The translations under genes and the position numbers were made by a program. DNA of 64,000 bases. It comes from Tomocerus qinae. Its lineage: Eukaryota > Arthropoda > Collembola > Entomobryomorpha > Tomoceridae. The stretch lies in NCBI GenBank assembly GCA_020055645.1, contig CM034546.1:36456001-36520000 (forward strand), read 5' to 3'. This document shows, one piece after another, positions 33,191 through 46,195 of this stretch. Within the stretch, counting starts at the first letter, position 1, and each line of letters starts with the position of its first letter. The notes beneath the pieces were generated by a model. It had not been told where the DNA came from and made no database searches. It saw nothing but the letters and a program-made list of their open reading frames with translations.

Positions 33191-34340
33191 AAATCATATA
33201 GAACAGAAGTAAAAAAAACTCAATCTCAAAGAAATCGAAGATTGATCGAAGATTGTATTCTACTGGACTATATATTTGTCCCTCTGCAATGCTTTATCGT
33301 CGTAAAAGGCGATGAAAATTAAGCAACTTCTAGAAGACAAAATAAACATGCTATAATATATTGTATCTGTATCTATAATCTATCTATAAAGCCACTCATA
33401 GCTTCCACATTATAAACATATTGAAAATATTACTGTGACAATTTTGCAATATGACTTTTTTGTATATTATGCCTCAGCTACTTTAAGTTGAAAATACTAT
33501 TAATCTGCTTCTGGGGATATGACATAGACATTTTTAATATATTTTGTTAATTCAAACCCGTCTTGGTGTATCTAAAAACTGTTTATCCTATTTAACAATG
33601 TAGGTATAGGGGAGAATTTCTTATGCTTTAAACCCTAAATGTATAAATATCTTCTATTTATACATATTCATGAGAGTAGGTATGAACTCCAACATAAAAT
33701 CATTATAAGTTTTCCTCCAAAATTTTTTAAAATTCAATTTAGCTTTTGAAACCTTCTTGAAATATTTGTACATGTATTTGTATAAGTATGTAAGTTACTG
33801 CAGTAGGAAGGGTCCAGGATGGCCATTGTGTTTAATGTGTTTACCTATGTGCATATGTTTACCTAGAATTTTCGACCTTTCTATTTATATTCCTGCCATA
33901 AGAAATTTCATCGCAAGTATGCAGTGGCTATTTATAATTATCTAGGTATTAATGTGGAGAGCATGGAAAGATAACCCATTCATATTATGTTGTTCCGATG
34001 TCCTTTGCATTCCCATGTAAATATATAAAGTACCTGTAAGTGCAAAGGCAAGCCAGTCGATTCGAAATAACTCAATTCATTCTAATCACAGCCGTTTGTC
34101 AGTAAACATAAGTTTTAGCAATTGTCGTAATTAAATATATTCTCAACTGGCATACTAACTCGAGGTATCTAAGCTTGACCCACAGCCCAGTCTTATTTGT
34201 TTATTCTAGACATTTTTTAAATCAGAATTATTACGCTGGAATACTTTTATTCGGGTTGCATTTATTAAGAAACTCTTTGCAAACGTTGGGATTTTGAAAA
34301 CCTTTTTGGAAAACTTTAAAAAATTTCTATATTCAAAAGG
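33191..34340 (+). promoter_or_regulatory. Upstream block of BTB gene (shared by four copies)
   Basis: Noncoding, and present before all four BTB copies. Conserved phrases include gcgatgaaaattaagcaa (33,310), ttctatttatacatattc (33,650) and aagccagtcgattcgaaat (34,050). It probably contains the promoter and 5' UTR. No TATA element could be assigned with certainty. Confidence 0.4.
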
Positions 34341-37174
34341 ATGGCCGAATCTAATTCCACCAATTCGAGAGACTGGAGAGAAAATAAACATTCCATTAAA
34401 GCGAGATTATCGTACGCTTTGTCAAACAATGAAACTTTTCAAGATGTGATTTTCCTGGTAGGAAAACTGAAAGTAAAATTCCCTGCACACAGTTTAATTC
34501 TGAACCTTGCATCTCAAGAATTGGAAATATTGCTCAAAGAGTATGACAGCAATGAACTCAAAAAGGAAATTCCATTATTTGATGCTGATCCAGAAGCGTT
34601 TAGATACTTTTTAAAGGTAAAATAAAATAATCATATATTGAAATAAACTAGCGCACCACTCACAATGTTTAATGGTATTTATTAAAACCATTCACAAGTG
34701 AAATTGAAAAATGTCGTCGAAACTTAAAATAATAATTGCAATGTTATTATAGTATTTATACACGGACTCCCTGGATATTGAGCCAAAAGCAGCCATGGAC
34801 GTTCTTTACTTGGCCAAAAAGTTTAACATATCCCATTTGGAGAATCATTGCACGTCTCTTCAGAAGGCCAACATAAAAATAGATAATGCCATTAAAATTT
34901 ATGACATGGCCAAAAATATGAATGCCAAAGAATTGGAAAATAATGTAGAAGAATTCATTTGTCGGTATGAATAAACACTATTTCTCAATACTTATTTTTT
35001 ATACGTTTTGTAAACACAGAAAAATATTTTTATTTTCATGAAAGCCATCATTGTAATGTAATACCTATCACAATGTGCTAGACAATGTTGAAATAAATTG
35101 TGCTAATTTCTAGCAGCTTAGCATTTACCACAATATGTAGACATGATCCATGAACGTTTTGAAAAATTAGTTTAATGATAGCACAAAAAATTAAAAAAAT
35201 AATCATCAGTTTTATAAAGACTAACGGTTTTAGTTATGATAGCTTTAATTGCATTAATGTTTTAAAGTTTAAAATGAACATTAGGAAGACATTTATGTAA
35301 TATGTAATTTTGAAAGATTTTAATAAATCTTCAATCACGATTTATATTTTGATATTTATTATTTTAGAAACGCTAGTGAAATATTTATGCTACAAAATTT
35401 TCTGGACATCAGCCACGAAAGCCTTTTCCAGTTAGTGGAATGTGACAAACTGATCATTGATGAGGTGGAATTATTTAACAATATTGTGCGGTAAGTGCGT
35501 ATTAAAAACAATTTGGGTACTAGCATAGATGTAATTTGTAGGTAAACATCCCATCCAGTCCAAACCCCATCCCATCAAACATCCAAGGAAATATGAACAT
35601 CCCATCCAACCCATCATAACATTCAGAGGGTGAAGGTATTGGTTCTTTTTTAGCACACCGAACATACTCGATATCAAAGCTTAGAAGCTTAAAAGGTACT
35701 TTCGTAATAGTATGTACGTAGTACAAGTTGCTTAATTGAGGTATTTATTTGTATTTGTGTGAACCCAAATTAGAAAAATAAGAAACCATTTCTTGCGGTC
35801 GGCTATTTAGAACCCTGTAGTTCTAAAAATAACCTTCTTGGAAAGTATATTTGCATTTTTATGCCTAAAATACATCCGATCCACTCCAAAGGATGTAACA
35901 ACTAACCCTATCCCATCCATCCCATCACCAACGTCCTAATCCAACACCCAAAAAAAATTAAACCAACCAAATCCAACCCATCACGATCATTCAAGCTAAT
36001 GTACACATCCCATCCAGCCTAACATCAACATCCAAGAAATTGTCTCCATCCCTTCCAGGTTCCAGCCCATCCAACATTCGGATGGGATAGCGGATGGGAT
36101 GGGGATGTTGGGTAAAATGGATGGCATGTTTACATCTATGATACGTTGGTATGGATAAATGCTATATAAATTAAAGTGATACATTTTTTTCCTGTGGCAG
36201 GTGGGCAAAAAACGAATGTAAACGGTTTGAATGGGACGCAACTGGTGAAAATCTTCGATGTGTTCTGAAGAAAATTGTCGATTCAATAAGATTTCCTTTA
36301 ATGACAATAGAGAATTTCACTCTAAACGTTGCGGACACTGGTATTCTTCACGATAAAGAACTCTTGGAAATGTACAAATATTTCAGCTTGAAGGACGCAT
36401 CAGTTCAAAACACCAAAAGCCATTGTCTAATGTCATTTTCTACCGTTCGAAGAAATGTCAGAGAAAATATCACTGCTAGTTCCACTGCAGCTTCTCCTCC
36501 TAGAGAAAAAATCAATGGTCGCGACGATGACCAAGGTAACTTAGATAACAGCCTAGGTTTGGATAAACTTAACTTACGACATTATAGGTGTTCATGGGAC
36601 TAAGTTTTAAAATAATTCAGGCGATCCATTATCGCAAAATTTTAGATCGAACAAAATAGCATGCCCACAGACCAATTAACACCACCATTGGGATACAGAA
36701 TTGACCATTTATTTATTGTTCAAAATTTCAAAAACCAATAAAAATGTGTTTCAAAATGAGAAATTTTACAGCCTCGATATTACGGTCTCAGCGACAATAT
36801 TTTATTGTATCTTGTTACAACTAGACATACATTAAGTATACAATTACCAGATATTAAGATATGCTTATTTCACTTTTAACGGTTTAACTTTTTTTTAAAT
36901 ATCATATTCAATTTTCATTAAATATAATTTGGTTACCGTCATTGATGTTTGTTGTTCTTCTATTTTGGTACTTCTTTGCATAGCCTTCCTCATGTACCCT
37001 TTTTTACATTAAAGTATGCATTATGCAGTGCATTAGATAATTACAGATCGGAAAGAAGTCAAAAAACAAAAATCCAACATCTACACCAATGTCGAATATT
37101 TCAGTTTGCCAAGTTCATTGGCTGATTACAGACAAGTTTTCCCCCAAATATATTTTCGTATTTCAATAGTTTGA
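34341..37174 (+). CDS. BTB-BACK domain protein (intact copy)
   Basis: Exons 34,341-34,616; 34,753-34,964; 35,368-35,490; 36,201-36,603 give 337 residues ending RHYRCSWD and TAA. A splice at 36,535 to 37,047-37,174 gives an alternative 357-residue form ending RISIV. Phases agree at every junction. Residues about 28-110 form a BTB/POZ domain (FQDVIFLVGKLKVKFPAH, FRYFLKYLYTDSLD). About 115-240 is a BACK region (AAMDVLYLAKKFNISHLENH, then IKIYDMAKNMNAKELE and ELFNNIVRWAKNEC). This is the BTBD1/2/3/6 layout, but no PHR domain follows. Such proteins usually act as Cullin-3 adaptors. It is the only one of four local copies without visible damage. A 617-bp repeat occupies intron 3. Confidence 0.85.
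35524..36140. mobile_element. MITE-like repeat with GGATGG minisatellite in BTB intron 3
   Basis: The ends catagatgtaa (35,524) and ttacatctatg (36,140) are inverted complements. Both flanks of the interior are packed with catcccatcc/ggatgggatg units. No target duplication could be confirmed. Confidence 0.55.
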
Positions 37175-37823
37175 GGCAGACACCTCCAAAGTAAATCCTA
37201 CAAATTTCATTTTACTTTCATTTTCATGTTCTCCAGAAAGGAAATTTTCTATAATTATAACTCATAGTCAAGGGCGTATTTAAAGGGGGTGTTAGGGTGC
37301 TGAAGCATTCTCTTAATTTACCGAATTTGTAACAGAATAAGTATGAATTCAATAACTTTTGAGAATAAAAGAGTAGAAGAATGAATTTATCGTATAGCTA
37401 TGGCTCGTAGTGTTCACGACTTGAGGATGAAGATCTAATAGTTTCATCATAAAAATTGTATTGATTTCGCTTCCATATGAATTCCAACTTTTAGTTGAAT
37501 CATAATACCAATTTTTTTCAAATATGTAAGAGACAATAACTGCAATCTCTTTTATTTACTAGAAGAACATCTTTCCGTCTTAGTTTATACGTTTTTAATA
37601 TTTTGGTTTATTGATCTATTTTACGAATTTCAACCGTTTTGATTATTACGACCTTTAGCGTATTTTTGCTAGTCAATTTTGATTGTTTTGGCCTTGGGGG
37701 CCCAACCCTTGAAATTGGATTCTGGCAGTGACTTAACAAATTTATTTTTTTCATCTGGTTTCCACAGCTATAGAAAAGATGAAAACCAGCTTTTTCAGTT
37801 TACCTATGTTTAAACCTAGACTT
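37175..37823. other. No gene seen
   Basis: Spacer between the BTB gene and the convergent receptor gene; no ORF or recognisable repeat. Confidence 0.4.
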
Positions 37824-39632
37824 TTAAATCGTGGATAACACATTTCTAACAGAAAGATAAACGATGAGCCACCAAACAGAAATAAAAAACCAAATGAACA
37901 CTACGTGAATTTTCATGTCGAGGCTGATGGGCACAGCTTGGTTGTTATCATATTTTGATTTCTCCTCCTTCTCCCAAGAATAAAAATCCTCCAACTTTGT
38001 CAGACCTTTCCACAGTTTCATAAACCCTGACTCGAAACATGTACGGAAATAGTGTTGAAATTGGTTACGAAAGGCGAAAGAAAAAAGTAAGACTATCCTT
38101 TCTGTAGCTATTTCTTCTACTAGTTTACAGATAGCTTTGTCGTCTCTTTTTTGTATTTCTAAAAAGAAATATCCCAAAGATGATTTATTACAAGCTGTAA
38201 ATAATTTTTTTTTCGATTTCATTATTGGTTCGGCATTTAAATCAAACATAGAGTAGCCTTTCTCTCTGTATTCTGTAGCAGATTTTTCTTTAAGCCAGTT
38301 GTAAACGTAAACATTTGAACTTATCTTATCCTCCAAATGATATCTGTGAAATATATGAAAGGAGAAATTGTTGTCAATCAATTCTTTTAAAATGTTGTAG
38401 CTCTTCTTGTCAAGTGGCACAACTAACTCTCCCGTTATGTAAGTTTCATAATGACATCTGACTACAAAAGCCACAATGATGATCAGCAGACAGAAATTCA
38501 TTTTTTCTCTTGTGATGTCAAACTGGGCCAATGAAATAGCTACAGTTGACGTTATCACTCGTTCCACTGTGGCATACAATGAACTCATTTGAATCTTGTG
38601 AGATGAAATCCAATATACCGCAGGTAAGAGAATGATAATCAAAATCCAACTGGATAGATCGAATGTGTTTTGAATTATAGCATGAAGAGGGAGATCATAA
38701 AAGGTTTCCTTTTCTTCACAATAAATTAGTGCATATTCATAAGCTTCCACAAAAATTTGTCTGTCGAACCAATAACCCAAAAAAAAGAAGTCACTTAAAA
38801 TGGAAATTTCAGAAACGTATTCAGGTCCTGTCAATGCCCCGATAGTCTTCCTCCATTCATTCATTCCATCATATTCAGCAGTAAAATTAAATCGCTCGGC
38901 CATTGTCTCTGTTGCCTTGACATCGTATCCACACTCTGAATATCCACGTTTAATCAGGCTGTACACAGAATTTCGGCATATAGAAAACGAAGTAATTCTA
39001 TGCTTTGGGGCGTCCATTTGATAAACCGCAACCTTATTTCCATAAATTTGGCCATTATATTTATTCCAGATGTGTTTCCATTCAATTTCATTCAGAGCAG
39101 GTTTGATTAGAATCACTTCAAAGAAATTGAAAGGATAAATTTTACAATAAATGCATATCGTAAAAATTGAGAATGTAGACTCATTTGTTATCAAAATATA
39201 GTAAATTTCTGCCACTGGCTGTTGAATTGGTTTCGAAAGCCACCAAGTGTAAACGTTTTCAGGTCCCCCGTCATAAAGAAATAGAGTTATGAAATTTGGC
39301 CGAGAGATCTTCTGGCCAAAATATTGATCTACGCTGTCAAATGTTTCATCACTTTCAGCAATGATATTAACACTGCAAAGACTTTTCGACAAATCCTTAA
39401 ATGTCAATTTGTCAACTTCTTTGAAAGTTTTATTTTCCGAAGTGGCGATCGTCCAAGGTTGGCCATTCTGATTTCTCTCCAAAAATAATTCCAGCCATTT
39501 AGAATTTGGAAACCGAATCAAGTTGAAATCACAGTTGTTGAACGAAGACAAATTTCGAATGCAATTGACATATTCTCCAATAATTAGAAGGATTGATGGA
39601 ACGTAATATTTAAAACAAATTTTCAAATGCAT
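37824..39632 (-). CDS. Divergent ionotropic receptor, intronless
   Basis: 602 codons in one exon. An N-terminal hydrophobic segment (YYVPSILLIIGEYVN) fits a signal peptide. About 190-330 is the S1 side of a ligand-binding domain. Helix 1 is WILIIILLPAVYWI (about 335-350), followed by a pore-loop-like stretch with no clear iGluR motif. Helix 2 is FCLLIIIVAFVVRC (about 385-400). The S2 lobe follows, and helix 3 is HVVFIWFFISVWWLIVYL near the C-terminus. This three-helix order and the length fit insect and collembolan divergent IR chemoreceptors, ligand-gated cation channels used in taste or smell. I cannot see the R/T/D glutamate-binding residues, as is usual in divergent IRs. The three truncated copies at 16-27 kb derive from a close paralog. 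Confidence 0.8.
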   Translation of the reverse strand: MHLKICFKYYVPSILLIIGEYVNCIRNLSSFNNCDFNLIRFPNSKWLELFLERNQNGQPWTIATSENKTFKEVDKLTFKDLSKSLCSVNIIAESDETFDSVDQYFGQKISRPNFITLFLYDGGPENVYTWWLSKPIQQPVAEIYYILITNESTFSIFTICIYCKIYPFNFFEVILIKPALNEIEWKHIWNKYNGQIYGNKVAVYQMDAPKHRITSFSICRNSVYSLIKRGYSECGYDVKATETMAERFNFTAEYDGMNEWRKTIGALTGPEYVSEISILSDFFFLGYWFDRQIFVEAYEYALIYCEEKETFYDLPLHAIIQNTFDLSSWILIIILLPAVYWISSHKIQMSSLYATVERVITSTVAISLAQFDITREKMNFCLLIIIVAFVVRCHYETYITGELVVPLDKKSYNILKELIDNNFSFHIFHRYHLEDKISSNVYVYNWLKEKSATEYREKGYSMFDLNAEPIMKSKKKLFTACNKSSLGYFFLEIQKRDDKAICKLVEEIATERIVLLFSFAFRNQFQHYFRTCFESGFMKLWKGLTKLEDFYSWEKEEKSKYDNNQAVPISLDMKIHVVFIWFFISVWWLIVYLSVRNVLSTI

Positions 39633-41915
39633 GGCGTATTGGAAAGTGTATTTTAAGTCTTCACTAATTATTTGGAAATATTGTTATTTCAAACTGAACG
39701 AAGAATATCTGCAGAATAACCTTGTATAACTACCGTATACCGCATACAGTATAGGTTAGACTGTGAGAATTTCTCCACAATATAACTAACTCCATTGTTA
39801 TTGTACTTATCAAAGTTGATAATGCAGGTATATAGAACTGCGAAAAAAATTGGCACAGATATTCTAAAGTGTCCTAAGGTAGATACTGAATGAAATATAA
39901 TGTAATAATGCTAACTGAGTCAAGTGTGTTATAATATAATCATTTAATCCACGGCTCCATTCAAAACGTAGTTTCTTGGAGCCCCAGTGTACATATAAGC
40001 TGTATAACAGGTTATATACGCAAAGAGACTACAAATACTTCTCTTATACCTGACTTATTTTTCTTAGTATTTGCATGAGACTCATCATGAACAACGAGAC
40101 ATTTCTGTCACTAAATTATTCAGATGGTAGTCTAACGGAAGAACATGCAAAGTACTAATATCCTAATATCACAATACTAAATTTTAAAATCTTTGAAGTT
40201 TCTCAGTTTCTAACCTGGAAGAACATTTAACTTTTTTAATATTGTCTATCAAAATGAACATAAAATTTCCAGTCAATGTAGGAGTCACCTTAAAAACATT
40301 TTAGATTTTGTCCCAAATTGAAGCTATTATATCATAGGCCTTGCTGAAAGAGAAAAATGTGTAGTGATTGTCAGTTTCAGACAAATATTCATTCTGTATC
40401 TTAAACAAAAGTGTTTAGCTCCATCTACCATTACCTATGTTCGTATATAGTTAGTAATTTACATTCTAATGTGCATAACCATTTTCATTTCTTAGCCATA
40501 ATCAAGTTGAAACTGCCTAAAATGCTTTGCCTTTCTTTGTTTAAATAATGAATCATCCAATGCATTACTTTATCAACAACGTTATGTTATGATTAACTAA
40601 AAATGAGTAATTTTACTATTTAATGACTAACATTATAAGCACTAAAGTGTTTTTGATCATGGACTTGATTAAAAATCATTTTAATTGTATAGTACATACA
40701 TTCCATTTAAGAGAAAAATTGTGTTTAGTGTGTACTATTACTATTTTACCTCAATAATGTGTATGACATTTCTGAAATTAGTAATATTATTTCAATGTTA
40801 AATCATATAGAACAGAAGTAAAAAAACTCAATCTCAAAGAAATCGAAGATTGTATTCTACTGAACTATATTTGTCCCTCTGCTATGCTTTATCGTCGTAA
40901 AAGGCGATGAAAATTAAGCAACTTCTAGTAGACAAAATAAACATGCTATAATATATTGCATATGTATTTATAATCTATCTATAAAGCCACTCACTCATGG
41001 CTTCCATATTATACGCATATTGAAAATATTACTGTGACAATTTTGCAATATGACTGTTGTATATGCCTCAGCTACTTTAAGTTGAAAATATTAATCTGTC
41101 TCTGGGAATATGACATAGACATTTATCTGTATGATATATTTTGTTATTTCAAACCCGTCTTGGTGTATCTAAAAATTATGTAGACATATGGGATAATCCC
41201 TTATGCTTTAAACCCTAAATGTATAAATATTTCCTATTTATAAATATACATGAGAGTAGGTATGGTTCCGTATAAGTATAAACTACAACATGAAATCCTT
41301 ACATAGTTACAATCAAGTTTCCTCGATAATTTTTAACAATTCAATTTAGCTTTCGAAGCCTTCTTGAAGCATTTGTATATGTAATTGTATAACTATGTAA
41401 GTTACTTCAGTAGGAAGGGTCATGGCCATTGTGTTTTACCTAGAATTTTGAACCTTTCTATTTATATTCCTGCCCTAATATATTACATAGCAAGTATGCA
41501 GTCGTAGCTATTTACAATTATCTAGGCATTAAAGTGGAGAAAGTGAAAATATAATCCATTCGTTATTCTACCGATGTCTATTACATTCCCATCCCATCTA
41601 AAATGATCTAAATACATGAAGTACCTATAAGTGCAAAAAGGCCAGCCAGTCGATTCGAAATATCTCAATTCATTCTAATCACAACCGTTTGTCAATAAAC
41701 ATAAGTTTTAGCAATTGTCATACAAGTGGCATAACTCGAGGTATCTAACCTTGACCCAAAGCTCAGTTTTATTTATTCTAGGCATTTTTTAAATTAGAAT
41801 TAATACTCAGGAACAATTATTCGGGTTGCATTTATTGAGAAACTCTTTGCAAATGTTGGGATTTTGCAAAACGTTTATTGCGAACTTTAAAAAAATATTT
41901 TTGAGATTCAAAAAG
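39633..41915. repeat. Block A copy 4 and BTB upstream block copy 3
   Basis: 39,720-40,800 parallels 29,930-31,150; 40,790-41,915 parallels 33,180-34,340, without the LINE. This shows that the LINE entered the other copy after duplication. No coding sequence. Confidence 0.6.
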
Positions 41916-44110
41916 ATGAACAAATCTAGTTCCACTGATTTGAATGACTGTAGAGAAGATAAACATTCCATTAAAACGAGATTATCGTACGCTTTGTCAA
42001 ACAATGATGCTTTTCAAGATGTGATTTTCCTGGTAGGAAAACACAAAGTAAAATTTCCTGTACACAATTTAATTCTGAAACTTGTATCTCAAGAATTGGA
42101 ACTATTGATCAAGGAGTGTGACTCAAAAAGGAAAGTCCATAGTTCGATGCTGATCCAGAAGCGCTCAGATACTTTTTAAAGGTAAATTAATCATGCAATG
42201 AAATAATCTAGCGAATAGCAATGTTTAATGTTATTCACAAAAACCATTCATAAGTGGAACTGAAAAATGTCGTCAAAGCTCAAAATGATCACTCCAATGT
42301 TATTATAGTATTTATACACGGACTCCCTGGATATTGAGCCAAAAGCAGCCATGGACGTTCTTTACTTGGCCAAAAAGTTTAACATGTACCATTTGGAGAA
42401 TTATTGCACTACTTTTCAAAAGGCCAATTTGAAAATAGACAATGCCATTACAGTACATGAAATGACCAGGAAAATGAACTACAAAGAATTGGGAAAAAAT
42501 GCCGAAGAATTCATTTGTCGGTAAATCCAATACTTATTTTATACGTCTTGTAAACAAATAAATATTTTCATTCCATTTGTCATTAAAGTCATCATTATAA
42601 TCAAAAAACATCCCAATGTGCTATAAGAAATCTTGGAAAATCTAAATTTCCATCTGTTTCATGCTGATGAGTTACCGGGGTTGCCCTTGTCGTCTCTGCT
42701 TTCATTTTGTATGTCTGCTGGACGAATGAGCGGCTTCTCCGAACAGTAAAGCTGTTCAGGGAGCAACTGCAAGTAAGTCCTCGCGGCTTGAGCGGTAGTG
42801 TGTCTTTGCTAATCAATAGTATTGAACATACTCTCCCACTAACACACATAACACACACACATCTGTTGGCTTAACATTTAGCACCACGAACGAATCAAGT
42901 ATGGAGCAGGGGGAGCAGCACACCCTAAATCTAAGAAATACAGAAGATTTTCCCCAAAAAAGGCCAAAAATTTTTGCTCCGTGCAAATATGTCTTAATTT
43001 TGACATTCATTTTTAATGCACCCGTACACCAAAATCCTGGATACTTGACCGTTTAGCACATATTATGTAGACATGAACCATGAACGTATTCAAAAATTAC
43101 TTAAATGATAAAAATTAAAACTGACTTTTAATTAAAAATTAAGGGTTTTGATTGATAGTTTTAACTTGCATAAATGTTTTTAATGAAAATTTTAGCAGAT
43201 TTTAATAAATCTTCAATCACGATTAATATTTTGATATTTATCATTGTCTATAGGTGGATTCCATCATATTATTATGCAATACTCCTGCTATACTTAAAAT
43301 TACTTGAATGCTGCAAAATGGGACAAAGCCAAATAAACGAAAATAGCCACTACATTTTAAAAATAATTTGTTGGCACATTTCCTTTTAAATCTACTTGAA
43401 AAATGTAAATGGGAGATTACATTGTTAAGTGTTAAGCTTGAGAAGTAGTGGAAAAGTACTCGACTTATAATCGTCCGCGGCAGCACATGTAAGCTCCTCT
43501 TTGTGCATGGTAACAGTTTGGATGAATTGAAGCCTTACAACTTCAGTGCTTCGTATTGGTGTTAGGTTTTAAAATAATTCAGGCGCTCCATTTTTGCACT
43601 ATTTTATGTCGAATAAGAAGCATACGTACATACAGACCAAATAACACCACAATTGGGATTCAGAATTCATTGTTTGGTTATTTTTAATTGGTTTTCAAAA
43701 TTTCACAAACCGATAAAGATGTGTTTCAGAATGAGAAATTTTGCAGCATCGATACAACTGTCTCAGAAACAATATTTTATTGTATCTTGTAAGAGTAGAT
43801 ATATTTTAATCATACAATTACGAGATATTAAGAGATGTTCATGTCACTTGTACTTTTAATGGTACAACTTTTTTTAAATTTCATATTCAATTTTCATTAA
43901 ATAAAAGTTTGTTACTGTCATTTATGTTTGTTATTCTTCTACTTTGGTACTTTTTTTGTACAGCCTTCCCCGTATGTTCTTTTTTACATTAAAGTATGCA
44001 GTTCATTAGATCATTTACAGATCGGAGAACAAGACAAGTAAGAACAATCAAACATCTGTGTCGAATATTTCAGTGTTTCAAGCCCATTGGCTGATTAGAG
44101 ACAACTTTTT
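41915..44110 (+). pseudogene. BTB pseudogene, copy 3
   Basis: Exon 1 starts MNKSSSTDLNDCRED and keeps the BTB core, but ten bases are missing after KECDS near 42,122, shifting the frame. Exon 2 (42,310-42,521) is fully open: YLYTDSLDIEPKAAMD to EEFICR with a good donor. Exon 3 is absent: the intron homology near 43,200 runs directly into unrelated sequence. The tail exon survives in damaged form near 44,020-44,110. A 430-bp foreign segment (about 42,625-43,050) lies in the intron. Confidence 0.8.
42625..43050. mobile_element. Inserted segment of unknown type in BTB copy 3
   Basis: Defined by comparison with BTB copy 2, whose intron reads straight through. It is relatively GC-rich, with a (CACA)n patch near 42,845. 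It ends ccaaaatcctggatacttgac, similar to the ends of insertions near 2,935-2,960 and 53,860-53,870. Probably one dispersed repeat family. Confidence 0.45.
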
Positions 44111-44339
44111 CCACAAATGTATACTCGTTTTCTAATAGTTTGAGGAATACAACTCCAAAGTAAATCCTATAAATTCCATTTGTTTAACATTCATATATAT
44201 GTTCCCCAAAAATGAAATGAAATGAAATCCATAATTGTAATTTTTGTTTGCAATTGGGTCCACTGTTTGCTGGTCGCAAATATATATTTAATATAAAATT
44301 AAAATAATTAATATAAAATATAACACATTTTTTGAAAAT

Positions 44340-44740
44340 TCAAACCAGCATTTATTGAAATAAGTTTGTTACCGTTAGAAAATACGGGGGAATGATATGA
44401 GCAGCGTGCCAAGATTTGATGACATCATTGTGTAAAGTAGAGTTTTGGCCGCCTCCCCAGGAGTTGATGATGACATGAGGGGCCTTGGGGCAGTCTTGTA
44501 CCTTTTTATCGTCGTAAGTAGGGCCAGTCATGAGTTGTCCACAGGTGATGAATCCTGCGTTATTCCCCTTTCCATTTTAGTCAAAGACTCTACACGGCAT
44601 AATATATTTTGCTTTTGTAGCCAAGCCTAGATTCCGCCGTTTTATACTACCGTAACAAATGTGTGAGTCCCATGACCTGATGACTGTATCCCACGATCTA
44701 CCGAATAATATAAGTGACCTACCACAAGGAGTGACATTAT
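44340..44740 (-). pseudogene. S8 (subtilisin-like) peptidase relic, left
   Basis: The minus strand reads SGHGTHTFVTVV (the active-site His motif HGTH), then after a frame change LGLATKAKY, GFITCGQLMTGP and APHVIINSWGGGQN (oxyanion-side motif) to FSNG. An in-frame TAA follows RVFD, and the catalytic Ser part is missing. Same as the right-arm copy apart from a few substitutions. Confidence 0.7.
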
Positions 44741-45475
44741 TATTTTTCTATGAATTAAACAAACAGGTAAAAACCAAATCAATGCAAAAATATCTGAATT
44801 AACCAGATTGTTTGTAGTAGTAGTAGAATTTATTAAAGTTATACTAGGTACATTTATATAATGCAAGTTCTGAAGATAACAATATGAAGTTCATCTGATT
44901 CATTCATTCATAATATTAAAATATTTACAATATCATGGTTTAAAATATAAAATATATAGAACTGGAATATATAGTCATCATAAATTTATTGCTCCTTAAA
45001 ACATAAAAGCTACAATTTGTTTCCACATTGTACATTTGTTTAAACTTTTAATAGAAAACAAAAAAATTATTGCTTTGGATACCTAAACAAAGTTTTAATT
45101 ACTGCCCATTATTGCCTGTTTTGTAAAAAACCAATAAACCAAGAGTTTTTTTTAATGAAGTGGGTCGAGTTTTGGGGGCTTTTGCCAAAAAACTCCAACC
45201 ATAAAATACCCGACGCACAACCCTGAAAAGCTTACTTTTTCTGCACCCAGAAAATGAGTTTTAGTAGACGGGTGATAAACATAAATCATCGAAATGTTCT
45301 GAGACGGATACATTTCGCTTCATGCGTAACATATATTTCGGCGTTTTTACCTAAATTGTTGACCATCGATTCATTTTTATTTTCACAAATTCATAAATGA
45401 TTTATCAGTACCACGTGGATACAATGGTAATTAACACTTCCACATCCAAGCCTAAAAACTTCCGCGGACTACCAA

Positions 45476-45887
45476 CAGTGTTGTACTGTTGACCACTTTT
45501 TTGCATTTTGACCGGGCCACTGGTCAAAATGGTCAAAATGGTCAAAATGGCTAAAATGGACAAAATATCAGTATACAGTTACTTAGGCTAGCAAATGAAA
45601 TTTAAAATATTTAGAGAATGAAATATGGCCTAAAACCAATGAAATACTATTCTACTAACATCAGACTACAAAATGACACTCTCTAATCATTTTTAACTAC
45701 AATCTTTAGAAAGTTGTATTTGTTGTTTACTGTTGCAGTAAAAGCTACCTTGGGGTCTCAATTAACCCCAAACAGGCATTTTGTCCATTTTGACCATTTT
45801 GACCACTTTTTAATTTTTTTTGACCGGGCCATTTTGACCATTATGACCATTATGACCACTAGTGGTTTTAACCACTGCACAACACTG
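45476..45887. mobile_element. hAT MITE, 412 bp
   Basis: Ends CAGTGTTGT...ACAACACTG; target duplication actaccaa at 45,468-45,475 and 45,888-45,895. The interior consists of repeated ttttgaccatt/aatggtcaaaa units. Present only in the left arm. Confidence 0.85.
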
Positions 45888-46195
45888 ACTACCAAGTGTG
45901 GTACAATTGTACCACGCAGCAATATCCAAGTGTGGTACAATTGTACCGCACAATTTAATGGACTCGCGCAACAGTAGATAATACGTAACGTTTGAAATTC
46001 GAATGATTTCATTTCCAAAGTGATGGAAATGGAACTACTAAAACTGAAAGGTAGGATCAGAAAGTTTTGCAAAATTTAAATTGATCAAAGCGGTTTATAA
46101 ATGAAAAATAAACAAAATGAATTTCAGTTTGAGGAATAAATCTTTTAAATCATATTGTTTAGATACATGTAACAGTTACTAACCTTATATTTTAC

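Noticed and set aside
42625-43050. LTR or primer-binding site of a retrovirus-like element
   Set aside because: No paired LTRs, no TG...CA ends and no tRNA-complementary site could be confirmed; left as an unclassified insertion.
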